Below, in pieces: positions 14,870 to 23,451 of a stretch of DNA of 64,000 bases. Numbering within the stretch: the first letter of the stretch is position 1; the number at the start of each line of letters is the position of its first letter. Below the pieces are notes generated by a model. The model saw nothing but the letters and a program-made list of their open reading frames with translations, had not been told where the DNA came from and did not search any database. The stretch lies in contig JADZBH010000042.1 in NCBI GenBank assembly GCA_020852175.1, positions 62,001-126,000 of the forward strand, given 5' to 3'. The DNA is from Bryobacterales bacterium (GTDB lineage Bacteria; Acidobacteriota; Terriglobia; Bryobacterales; Bryobacteraceae). Made by a program: the position numbers and the translations under genes.

Positions 14870-17085
14870 TTCACCGGCGCCGCCTCCGGCAGCGCCTCCT
14901 CGATCAGTTCAAGACGCTGCGCGTGCGGCAGGTTTTGCGCGCCGCGGTGCATCAGCAGCGAGGCCGCCGCGTGCGTGTCCATCGGACGCCCCAACCAGTA
15001 GCCTTGGCCGTATTCGCAGCCCAGCCCGGCCACCTTGCGCGCCTGCTCCAGGGTTTCGATGCCTTCGGCCACCACGCGCATGTCCAGGGCGCGGGCCAGC
15101 GCCACGATGGCGCGGACAATCTCCTCGCCGCCCGAGTCGAGCCGCGCGATGAAGCTGCGATCGATTTTCAACACGTCCAGCGGGAACGAGTGCAGCAGCG
15201 ACAACGACGAATAGCCGGTTCCAAAGTCGTCCACGGCCAGCACGAAGCCATGCGCCTTCAACGAAGCCAGCCGGGCGGCCGTGTCGTTATAGGTGGACAC
15301 CACCGATTCGGTGATCTCAATCTGAATCCAGGAAGGATCGATGTGCGCCGAATGGACGATCGAGGCGATGCGGTCCAACAGGTCCGGCGCCTGAAACTGC
15401 TTCTGCGACAAATTGTAGGAAACCCGTGCGGGCTTGCCCGTGGCCGCATGTACCCTCCCGATCCAGGCGCAGAGCTGGCGCAGCGACGACCAGCCCATCG
15501 GAATCACCTGTCCGGTCTCTTCCGCACTGGCCAGAAAGGCCCTGGGCGTAAGCAATTGGCCGCTCGGATGCCGCCAGCGCAGCAACGCCTCGAAGGAAAC
15601 CACGGCGGCATCGGCGAGCGAGACAATGGGTTGCAGGAACGGTTCGAACTCGCCCCGGTGGAGCCCTTGCCGGATCTCATCCTCCAGGTTCAACCGGTGC
15701 AGGGCCGTGTCGTGCATGAACGGACGGAACACCTCCACGCGGCTGCCCGCCCGCTTCCTGGCGCGCGAGGTGGCCAGCGAGGCGCGGCGCAGCAGATCCT
15801 CCGGGGAAACCGGAGCCTCCGCGCTCGAATAGGCGATGCCGGCGCTGGCTCCGGCTTGAATCGTGCGTCCGTTCACCTCCAGCGGATGCCGTAACAGATC
15901 GAGCGTGCGGTGGGCCAGCGCGAGCACGGCCTCTCTGGAGGAGGCGCTCTCCAGAAACAGCGCGAACTGGTTTCCTCCAATGCGGGCCACCATGTCTTCA
16001 TCGCGCACGGCCGCCCGCAACGTCCGCGCGCACCCGGCCAGAAGCTGGTCGCCGGCGGCGTGGCCCAGCGCCTGGTTCACCGCCTCCAGACGGTCCATCT
16101 CGACGATCATCAGCGCCGCCAGCCCGCACCCGCCGTCGCCCCCGCCACGCAAGCCGCCACCCCTGCCGCCTTCGCACTCCTCCATGTGGCGCAACAGCGC
16201 GGCGCGGTTGGCCAGCCCGGTCAGGGAATCCTCGTTGGCCTCGCGTTCCAGACGCCTTACCACGGCCAGCCGCTCCTCATCGTCCAGAACAACGGCGGCC
16301 ATTTCAGAGATGGACGAGGCAAACACCTCCTCCTCGGCCGTCCAGCGCCTCGGCGGCCCTCCATGTTCAAAGCTCATCACGCCGCACACCCTTCCGCTGC
16401 GCCGCAGCGGCGTATCGAGAACCGAGGACAGCCCCAACGGCAACAGGTAACCGTTACCCAGCCCCGCCGTGCGCGGATCGGTCAGGGCATTGTGCGCCGC
16501 GATAGGACGGTCCTGCCGCAGCGCCTCGAAGTAAGCCGGTAGATCGCCCGCCTCGATGCGGGCGCCCTGCGTATACTGCCGCGTCTCGCGGTTGTACTGC
16601 TGGCGGCAGTGCAGCGACTCCCAGTCCCCCGCCAAAAGCCACACGCCCGCCTGGCGCACCTGGAGCGCCTCGGCCGCCGAGTGGCAGATCTCCCGCAACG
16701 CCTGGTCGAAATCGTCGTGCGCCACCAACCGGTGCGAGGCAAGCGTCAGCGCATGGCTCAACCGGCTCAGGCTACGCCGGATCCGCGCCGCCTCCGCATC
16801 CGCCCGGCGCTCTCCGCTGATATCCCGGATGAGGGCGGGCACCGGCGGCGCCTGCACGGGCATCATCGTCACTTCCAGCAGCCGCGACCTGGAGCCACGC
16901 CCATCCGAGTAACGAAACCGCGACTGCCTCCCCGAGGCCAGCACCGTCCCGGCCTTCGCCACCAGTTGACGGAACAGACGGGGAGGCAAGGGCCGCGCGC
17001 AGCCGCTGAGTATCTCGACTTTGCCATCCGGGCCGACCGCCAACAGCAGATCGGACCAGGGCGTGGGCAACGGATCTTTCCTCAA
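14866..17085 (-). CDS. GAF-GGDEF-EAL protein, likely c-di-GMP phosphodiesterase
   Basis: 739 residues from a TTG start. Order: a PAS-like N-terminus, a GAF-like sensor (about 130-275), a GGDEF domain (about 290-440) and an EAL domain (about 470-720). The diguanylate cyclase signature reads RIGGNQF, so the catalytic acidic pair is lost and the domain is probably regulatory. The EAL domain keeps its key residues: FEALLRW, YNLS (Asn), EITES (Glu), VDDFGTGYSS (Asp-Asp), LKIDRSF (Lys) and AEGIET (Glu). It therefore should hydrolyse c-di-GMP. No membrane segment is seen, so it is cytoplasmic. A Gly-rich insert (ECEGGRGGGLRGGGDGG) sits inside the GGDEF domain. Confidence 0.88.
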   Translation of the reverse strand: MRKDPLPTPWSDLLLAVGPDGKVEILSGCARPLPPRLFRQLVAKAGTVLASGRQSRFRYSDGRGSRSRLLEVTMMPVQAPPVPALIRDISGERRADAEAARIRRSLSRLSHALTLASHRLVAHDDFDQALREICHSAAEALQVRQAGVWLLAGDWESLHCRQQYNRETRQYTQGARIEAGDLPAYFEALRQDRPIAAHNALTDPRTAGLGNGYLLPLGLSSVLDTPLRRSGRVCGVMSFEHGGPPRRWTAEEEVFASSISEMAAVVLDDEERLAVVRRLEREANEDSLTGLANRAALLRHMEECEGGRGGGLRGGGDGGCGLAALMIVEMDRLEAVNQALGHAAGDQLLAGCARTLRAAVRDEDMVARIGGNQFALFLESASSREAVLALAHRTLDLLRHPLEVNGRTIQAGASAGIAYSSAEAPVSPEDLLRRASLATSRARKRAGSRVEVFRPFMHDTALHRLNLEDEIRQGLHRGEFEPFLQPIVSLADAAVVSFEALLRWRHPSGQLLTPRAFLASAEETGQVIPMGWSSLRQLCAWIGRVHAATGKPARVSYNLSQKQFQAPDLLDRIASIVHSAHIDPSWIQIEITESVVSTYNDTAARLASLKAHGFVLAVDDFGTGYSSLSLLHSFPLDVLKIDRSFIARLDSGGEEIVRAIVALARALDMRVVAEGIETLEQARKVAGLGCEYGQGYWLGRPMDTHAAASLLMHRGAQNLPHAQRLELIEEALPEAAPVN

Positions 17086-17154
17086 GTAATCCGTATCGGC
17101 GAGGCCGGGTAAAATGTGGCGAAAATTTGCCGCGGCCTTCGTGGAGCGCCCACG

Positions 17155-19260
17155 TCACGGTACGCGGACCGCCGCCGCAGACGACTCACCCAACGAGTTG
17201 GCCAGCGTCACGCTGACCGACGCGACGGCCGCTGCGTCCCCACGCAACGCGAATGGCTGCCGGTAGGCGAACTGCCCGCCGAAGGCGCGCGAGTCCTCGC
17301 TCGTGAACCAGTCCGCGGCAGGCTGCGTGAGCGGCAGAATAGCCTCGGAGGTTTCCAATGCGGCCCCGGTGGCGGCGGTGAAACGGAAACTCGCCTGCGT
17401 CACTTCTCGCGGCGTGGCGAAGCCTCTGACGGTCACCTCGAACCCGTCCGCCGTGCGCACGACGACCACCGATCGCACCACCGGCGCACCGCGCGACACG
17501 CGGGCAGCGAGCGGAACAGCCCCGGACAGCGCCAGGCCGTTCGCCGTGAAGCTGGGGGTCAAGGTGATCGTGCCCGCAACGGTTCCCGTTTGCACAGCAG
17601 GCGAGCTGTCGAACACGGCCCCCAGCGCCCCGGCCGGAATGGCGAACCCGATCTGGCGGCTGCCATTGGCGAAGCGCAGCGACGGGTCGCCAGCAGCATC
17701 GCCGGGCGAGTGCATGGCATCGCCGCCGGGCAAGTGCACGGCATCGGGCGTGAAGCTGAGCGCCACGGTTCCGCTCAACGCCACCGGATACGCCGCGCCC
17801 AGCGTCAGCGCCAGTTTCGGCTGCGTGCCAGGCTCAGCCGTATCGCCCAGCCCCGTCAGTGAGAACGGAGGCAGCCGAGGCGCGGCCACGTCGAGAGTGA
17901 ACGCGCCTGTCGCCGAACGCCCCGCCGCATCCTGCACGGCGATCGCGACCCTGAACGCGCCCGTCCCCAGCGGCGCGCCCGTGATGTTCCCGTCGGCGGA
18001 CAGCGACAGGCCGGCAGGCAGCGGCTCCGCGCCTGCCGTCCAACGGTAAGGCGGCGTTCCCCCGTCGGCATGCAGTGTGAATGCATACGCGGCGCCCGCC
18101 GTGCCCTCGGGCAGGACGCGGGTGGTAAGGGCCAATGGCGCGGGCTGTACGGTCAGCGTGAAGGCCTTCGATGCCGTCCGTCCGCCCCCATCGTTCACAG
18201 CCAGCGTGAACGCAAAGGCGCCCGGCGCCGCCGGCACGCCCGCCAGTTCCCCCGTGACGGCGTTGAGCACGATCGCCGCGGGCACCGTTCCGGCCACGAC
18301 CCGCCAACCGTTGTAGGGAGGCGCGCCGCCGGATGCCGCCAACCGCACCGAATAGGCCGTCCGGGCCGTGGCATCGCCCAGCGCGGAGGGCGTCTCGATG
18401 CGCAAGCCCGCTCCTATCTCCAGCGTGAAGGCTGCCTGTGTGGTCTGGCCGTTGGCGTCGCTCACCTGCACGGCGAAGGCGAACGAACCCGTCGAACCGG
18501 GTACGCCCGCCAGCGCGCCCGTGGCTTCGTTCAAAGACACGCCCGCGGGCAGCGTACCTGAGGCCAGCCTCCAGCGCGAATACGGCGCCGCACCGCCCGT
18601 GGCCGTCAACGAGTGAGCATAAGCCTGGCCCGTCACGCCAGGCGGCAACGTGGACGAAGTGGCGATGGCGAGCGCCGCCGTCACCGTCAGGGTGTAGGCG
18701 CGCGTCGCCACCACGCCTGCGCCGTCGGTTACCTGCAAGGTGAAGTCGAAACTGCCCGCCACCACCGGCGAGCCCGTGATCGCACCCGTCGCCCCGGCCA
18801 GCGAAAGCCCGGGCGGAAACGAGCCGGCCGTGTAGGCGAACAGGTAGGGCGGCGTGCCGCCGGCGACGGCGATCGCTTGCGCATAGACGGCTCCCAACAC
18901 GCCCCGCGCCAGTGGCGCGGACATCAGCCGCGGCGGCGCGTTCACCTGCAACGGAGCCGTGTGGGAAACCTCGGGGCCCGGATTGACGACGGTCACCATA
19001 ACCGCGCCCGGGGCCGCAATCTGCGCCGGCGTCACCAGGGCGGCCAACTGGGTGGAGGATAGAACATTCGTAGGCAGCAGTTGCGAGCCCAGGCGCACGG
19101 CGGCCCCAGCCAGGAAGCCCGCGCCGTTTACCGTCAGGGTGAACGCAGGCGCGGCGGTCGTGGTGGCGGCGGGCAGCAGTGTGGCAATCGACGGCGCGGC
19201 TCCGGCCGCCAGAGGAACGGCCGCCATCGCCAGCAGAAGAAATAGGGGGCAATTTCGCAT
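17155..19260 (-). CDS. Secreted multi-domain Ig-like (He_PIG/IPT) protein
   Basis: 701 residues. Signal peptide MRNCPLFLLLAMAAVPLAAG. An IPT/TIG-like first domain (FTLTVNGAGFLAGAAVRLG) is followed by about four repeats of ~90 residues of the putative-Ig He_PIG type, each with a GGxPPY start, a LPAGxSLxxxTGxxxGxP middle and a xxxKAFTLTV end. The C-terminal ~250 residues are less regular beta-rich sequence. Such proteins are exported and act in adhesion, surface structure or carbohydrate binding. A GGGAG SD lies 6 nt before the ATG. It follows the gene at 19273 by 12 nt and likely shares its transcript. There is no catalytic motif. Confidence 0.8.
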   Translation of the reverse strand: MRNCPLFLLLAMAAVPLAAGAAPSIATLLPAATTTAAPAFTLTVNGAGFLAGAAVRLGSQLLPTNVLSSTQLAALVTPAQIAAPGAVMVTVVNPGPEVSHTAPLQVNAPPRLMSAPLARGVLGAVYAQAIAVAGGTPPYLFAYTAGSFPPGLSLAGATGAITGSPVVAGSFDFTLQVTDGAGVVATRAYTLTVTAALAIATSSTLPPGVTGQAYAHSLTATGGAAPYSRWRLASGTLPAGVSLNEATGALAGVPGSTGSFAFAVQVSDANGQTTQAAFTLEIGAGLRIETPSALGDATARTAYSVRLAASGGAPPYNGWRVVAGTVPAAIVLNAVTGELAGVPAAPGAFAFTLAVNDGGGRTASKAFTLTVQPAPLALTTRVLPEGTAGAAYAFTLHADGGTPPYRWTAGAEPLPAGLSLSADGNITGAPLGTGAFRVAIAVQDAAGRSATGAFTLDVAAPRLPPFSLTGLGDTAEPGTQPKLALTLGAAYPVALSGTVALSFTPDAVHLPGGDAMHSPGDAAGDPSLRFANGSRQIGFAIPAGALGAVFDSSPAVQTGTVAGTITLTPSFTANGLALSGAVPLAARVSRGAPVVRSVVVVRTADGFEVTVRGFATPREVTQASFRFTAATGAALETSEAILPLTQPAADWFTSEDSRAFGGQFAYRQPFALRGDAAAVASVSVTLANSLGESSAAAVRVP

Positions 19261-19272
19261 GGGGTCTCCCGC

Positions 19273-19926
19273 CTAAGGCGCTCGGAAACTGCCGCCTCCC
19301 GGCGTAATCGTGGCCGCCGGAGGCGCGGGCGCAGGAGCGGGCGTTGGGACTGCTGCGCCAAGGGCCGCCCTTGCCCTCCCCGTGAGCGCCAGCGCCGCTC
19401 CCGCCGCCACGCCGCCACCCAGAATCGCCACTACGGCCATCCACTTCGCGCCAGACCGCTTCATTCCCCGCCCCGGCGCCTCGGCATTGGTCTGCGTGAT
19501 GGAGGCGCGCGCCACCAGCGACCGGTAGGAGGCCGTGACACGAATTTGAAACTGCCCCGCCACGTTGTTCGGCCGCAACCCGCGCGCCGAGGCCAAACCA
19601 TCGCCCGATGTGATCACCGTCACCAGGCCGCCCGCCGCGAACGTTCCGCCAGCGCCCAACTCGGGCAACAGAAAGGTCACCGCCGCGCCCTCCACCGGCG
19701 CGCCCTCGACGCCGGTCACGCGAACCACCGGATCGCGCGCCCGTCCGGCCGTAATATTGTTGATCGCGCCATCGCCCTCCACCACCTCGATGCGAAGCTC
19801 CGACACCGGAGACGCCAGCAGACGTGCGCCCGGGCAGGCTCCCCAAAACACAAAAAGCGCCCAAAGGCCGGCTGCCAGGCGCAGGCAAGCTGTACGGTTT
19901 AATTTCTTGCGGGGGCCGGTCAGCAC
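19273..19926 (-). CDS. Exported protein with an invasin-like Ig domain and a Pro/Ala-rich tail
   Basis: 217 residues from a GTG at 19926 with an AGGTGA SD; a longer frame reaching 20037 would start without a signal peptide. The N-terminus is a signal sequence (LRLAAGLWALFVFWGACPGA). A Big_1-like domain follows (GDGAINNITAGRARDPVVRV, AVTFLLPELGAGGTF, NNVAGQFQIRVTASY). Then comes a second membrane segment (WMAVVAILGGGVAAGAALAL) and a tail rich in Pro, Ala and Thr. Probably a membrane-held, outward-facing protein working with the Ig-repeat protein after it. It is divergent from the large TonB receptor. Confidence 0.7.
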   Translation of the reverse strand: MLTGPRKKLNRTACLRLAAGLWALFVFWGACPGARLLASPVSELRIEVVEGDGAINNITAGRARDPVVRVTGVEGAPVEGAAVTFLLPELGAGGTFAAGGLVTVITSGDGLASARGLRPNNVAGQFQIRVTASYRSLVARASITQTNAEAPGRGMKRSGAKWMAVVAILGGGVAAGAALALTGRARAALGAAVPTPAPAPAPPAATITPGGGSFRAP

Positions 19927-20050
19927 AGGATCACCTGGAACAGTAGTGGGCCCACGCGCCGAACGTGTCAGAAAATCGTCAAACAAAGTGAGGCTCCGGG
20001 CGCGGCGCGCGGGCGGCGCACTGACCTGCTCCCACACGCGCCAGACCCCA

Positions 20051-20079
20051 TTGCCGCCGTGACGCGGTGTGTATAAAAT
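20051..20079 (+). promoter_or_regulatory. Promoter of the large TonB-dependent receptor (leaderless)
   Basis: -35 TTGCCG at 20051-20056, a 17-nt spacer, and -10 TAAAAT at 20074-20079, ending 6 nt before the ATG at 20086. It is one of the two best complete promoters in the window, and the spacing implies transcription starts at the ATG. Confidence 0.72.
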
Positions 20080-20085
20080 CCCTTC

Positions 20086-23000
20086 ATGCTGCGTTTCGCA
20101 TTGCTTCTAGGGTTATTGGCCGCGACCGCCCCACTGGGCGCCCAATCGCTCGCCAGACTGTCAGGCACGGTTACGGACAACTCAGGCGCTGTGGTCGCCG
20201 GAGCCAAGGTGACCGCGCGCAACATCGCCACCGGAGTTTCCAACGAAGCCGCCACGAACACATCGGGCGTGTATCTGTTCCCCTTTCTGCCGCCGGCCGA
20301 ATACGAGGTCGATTGCCAGTTCCAGGGGTTCAAGAAAGCCGTCCGCGGCGGTGTGGTGCTGGAGACGGCCACCACGCGCAGCCTCGATTTCTCGCTCGAA
20401 GTGGGCGCGCTCAGCGAAACGGTGGAGGTGAACGCCACGGTGCCGCTGCTCGAATCGGAAACCTCGTCGGTGGGCCAGTTCATTGAACGCACCACGGTGC
20501 TGAACATGCCGCTGGAGAGCCGGCGCACGGCGGGTCTGGTGAAGCTGATGGGCATGGTCGCCTTCCGCGAGGAGGCCGGGGCCGAACAGGTGCCGCTGTT
20601 CAGCATGGCTGGCGGTCGCAGCCAGAACCAGATCTGGGTGCTGGACGGCGGCAACGTCCAGAACACCACGCTCGGCGTACCGCAGTTACAGTTGAATCCG
20701 CCCGCCGAATCGTTACAAGAGTTCAAGGCCGAGGCGAACAACTATTCGGCTGAGTTCGGCCGCACCGGCGGCGGTCTCATCCAGATGACCACGCGCTCGG
20801 GCACCAACGAGTTCCATGGCGCCGCCTACGAGTTTCTCCGCAACCAGTCTCTGGACACCCGCACCTTCTTTGCCCCCCGCAAAGCCCCGCTGCGCTACAA
20901 CATCTTTGGCTCATCGTTCGGCGGCCCCATCCGTCGCGACAAATCTTTTTTCTTCCTCAACTATGAGGGCGCGCGCCGCCGCGACGGCTCCACCGTGGCC
21001 AACACCATCGTCCCGCATCCGGCCGAGGTCACGGGCAACTTCTCCGCCCGCGCGAATTTCCGCCTGCTCGATCCGCTGAACAACCAGCCCTTTGCCGGCA
21101 ACATCATTCCCCAAAGCCGCATCGACCCCGTGGCCCGCGCCTTTGCCTCGCTGTATCCGGCGCCCAATGTCGCCAGCGACCCCACGCGCGCCCCCGCGGC
21201 CAACTACATCGTGAACGTCAGCGACCAACTCACCCAGGACATGGGCACCCTCAAGGTGGACCACAATATCGGCTCGGCGGACCGCATCAGCGGCCGCTAC
21301 ACCATTATCAAAGCTCCGCAGATGCTCTCGGCTGTCTATCCGAACGCTTTCGCCGACTTCCGGGGCGGACCGCGCGACCACCGGATCCATAACGTCGTCG
21401 CCACCTGGATTCACTCCTTCTCGGCCACCTTCCTGAATGAGTTCCGTTACAATTACGCCACACGCCGCTTTATTAACCGCTCACTCGGCACCGACAGCCG
21501 CAAGAACGGCGAATTCGGCGTGAAGGGCGTTTCGGCGGATGACTTCGCCCAACTCGTGCCCGCCGGGCAAAGCAATCTCGGCACCACGCCCGTCGAACGC
21601 ATCCAGAACCCGATCCTCACCCACCAGTGGGTGAACAACCTGACCGTGATCCGGGGCAACCACTCCCTCAAGTTCGGCGGCGAATGGCGCTATTCGAGCA
21701 ACAAGGACGTATTCCGCCAGACCACGAACGGTACGTTCAGCTTCAGCGACCGCGCCACTGGAAGCGGCCTGGCTTCGCTGCTGCTGGGCCACGTCACTGG
21801 AGCGGGCTTCAACCAGGTGGACCCGCTGGTGGCCCGCACGGACTACTTCGGCTTCTTCCTCCAGGACGACTGGAAGGTGACCAAGAACCTGACGCTGAAC
21901 CTCGGCATCCGCTGGGAGATGGATACGCCGCGCTGGGAAAAAGAGGACAACCGCCAGAGCAGCTTTGCCATCAGCCCCATCAATCCGGTCAGCGGCCGCC
22001 CCGGCATCCTCACCTTCTCCGGCCGCGACGGCCGCTCCAAGTACGCGCACAATTTCGACAAGAATAACCTCAGCCCGCGCTTCGGCTTTGCTTATAAAGC
22101 GCCGCGCGGCATGGTCCTCCGCGGCGGCTACGCCATCGCCTATAACGGCGAATACAACGGCGCGACGGCCAACCCCCTCATCGGCGGCTTCAGCCTGAAC
22201 GGCAGTTTCAACTCGATCGACGGCGGCTTCACGCGCGCCTTCTCGCTCAGCGACGGCATGCCCGCGATCACCCGCGAACCGCTGGGCCCGGGCTTTGGCG
22301 CGGTTCCGGTCGGCGCGGCGCCGCGCTTTTCGCCGGACTTCCTGCAGCAGAACCATGTGAACGCCTACTCGCACCAGTACAACTTCACGGTTCAGAAGGA
22401 GTTGCCCGGCAACATGCTCTACGAGATCGCCTATGTGGCCAATCTCAGCCACAAGCTCGGCGGGCCCAACCTGAATATCAACCAGACTCCCCTGGTGAAC
22501 GGTCGCGGCCCGGCCACGCAAAGCCAGACGGCGCGCCCCTTCCCGCACTTCAACAACGTCACGCTCCTGTTCCCGCCGTGGGGCAATTCCACCTATCATG
22601 CGCTGAACATGAAGGTGGAAAAGCGCTATTCGCGCGGCCTGAACTTCCTGGCCAACTACACCTGGTCGAAGTTCCTGGACGATGTCGAGGGCAGCAGCGA
22701 AGTGGCCGGCGGCGAAGGCAACGGCTACACCCATATCGAGTTGCGGAGTCTCGACAAGAGCTTCTCCGGCAACGATCTGCGCCACCGTTTCATCGCCAGC
22801 AGCGTCTACGAACTGCCGATCGGCAAAGGACGCAGCCTGAACCTGTCCCATCCGGTGGCCAATGCCATCGCCGGCGGCTGGTCCATCGGCGCCGTCGCCG
22901 AATTCCGCGCCGGCGCGCCCTGGGGCGTGGTCGAGCAGACCAACACCACCAACACCTATTCATCCTCTCAGCGGCCCAACCTGAGCTGCGATCCGGTGAT

Positions 23001-23325
23001 GGACAGCGGCAGGTCGAGGGCCGACTTCCTGGGGCAATACTTCAACACCTCCTGCTTCTCGGCGCCAGGCACGGGCATCTTCGGCAACGCCGCGCGCAAC
23101 CTCGGCTTCGGACCCGGCTACGTCGGCATCGATGCCTCCATCACCAAACGCTGGGCCTTCAGCGAGCGCTACGCACTCTCCTTCCGTACCGACATCTACA
23201 ACGTTCCCAACCGGCCGAACTTCGCCGCACCGGCCTCGGTGCGCGGCCGCGGCGACTTTGGCCGGGTGAACTCCACCATCGGCACCGGACGCCAGATTCA
23301 GCTCAGCATGCGCTTCGAATTCTGA
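20086..23325 (+). CDS. TonB-dependent receptor with carboxypeptidase-regulatory-like domain (Oar-like)
   Basis: 1079 residues. Signal peptide MLRFALLLGLLAATAPLGAQ. A carboxypeptidase-regulatory-like domain at about 22-115 (LSGTVTDNSGAVVAGAKVTA through TSGVYLFPFLPPAEYEV) precedes the plug (VTVPLLESETSSVGQ-like region; GGRSQNQIWVLDGGNVQN) and a 22-strand-type barrel with many aromatic girdle positions. It ends IQLSMRFEF with a terminal Phe, as BAM substrates do. These receptors are greatly expanded in Acidobacteria and import polymers or chelates using TonB energy. No TonB, ExbBD or hydrolase gene is adjacent; its neighbours are the exported Ig-like genes on the opposite strand. Confidence 0.92.
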   Translation: MLRFALLLGLLAATAPLGAQSLARLSGTVTDNSGAVVAGAKVTARNIATGVSNEAATNTSGVYLFPFLPPAEYEVDCQFQGFKKAVRGGVVLETATTRSLDFSLEVGALSETVEVNATVPLLESETSSVGQFIERTTVLNMPLESRRTAGLVKLMGMVAFREEAGAEQVPLFSMAGGRSQNQIWVLDGGNVQNTTLGVPQLQLNPPAESLQEFKAEANNYSAEFGRTGGGLIQMTTRSGTNEFHGAAYEFLRNQSLDTRTFFAPRKAPLRYNIFGSSFGGPIRRDKSFFFLNYEGARRRDGSTVANTIVPHPAEVTGNFSARANFRLLDPLNNQPFAGNIIPQSRIDPVARAFASLYPAPNVASDPTRAPAANYIVNVSDQLTQDMGTLKVDHNIGSADRISGRYTIIKAPQMLSAVYPNAFADFRGGPRDHRIHNVVATWIHSFSATFLNEFRYNYATRRFINRSLGTDSRKNGEFGVKGVSADDFAQLVPAGQSNLGTTPVERIQNPILTHQWVNNLTVIRGNHSLKFGGEWRYSSNKDVFRQTTNGTFSFSDRATGSGLASLLLGHVTGAGFNQVDPLVARTDYFGFFLQDDWKVTKNLTLNLGIRWEMDTPRWEKEDNRQSSFAISPINPVSGRPGILTFSGRDGRSKYAHNFDKNNLSPRFGFAYKAPRGMVLRGGYAIAYNGEYNGATANPLIGGFSLNGSFNSIDGGFTRAFSLSDGMPAITREPLGPGFGAVPVGAAPRFSPDFLQQNHVNAYSHQYNFTVQKELPGNMLYEIAYVANLSHKLGGPNLNINQTPLVNGRGPATQSQTARPFPHFNNVTLLFPPWGNSTYHALNMKVEKRYSRGLNFLANYTWSKFLDDVEGSSEVAGGEGNGYTHIELRSLDKSFSGNDLRHRFIASSVYELPIGKGRSLNLSHPVANAIAGGWSIGAVAEFRAGAPWGVVEQTNTTNTYSSSQRPNLSCDPVMDSGRSRADFLGQYFNTSCFSAPGTGIFGNAARNLGFGPGYVGIDASITKRWAFSERYALSFRTDIYNVPNRPNFAAPASVRGRGDFGRVNSTIGTGRQIQLSMRFEF

Positions 23326-23451
23326 GGCGCCAGCCGTTCCTCCGCCCAGGGGTACTAGACGCCCAGTACGCCGCCGGGGACGCCTTCCCGGCGGCCGGCG
23401 CGGTAGGATGTTGGGTACGCAACGCGCCTTCCCGGCGCCGCGCAGGGCTGC

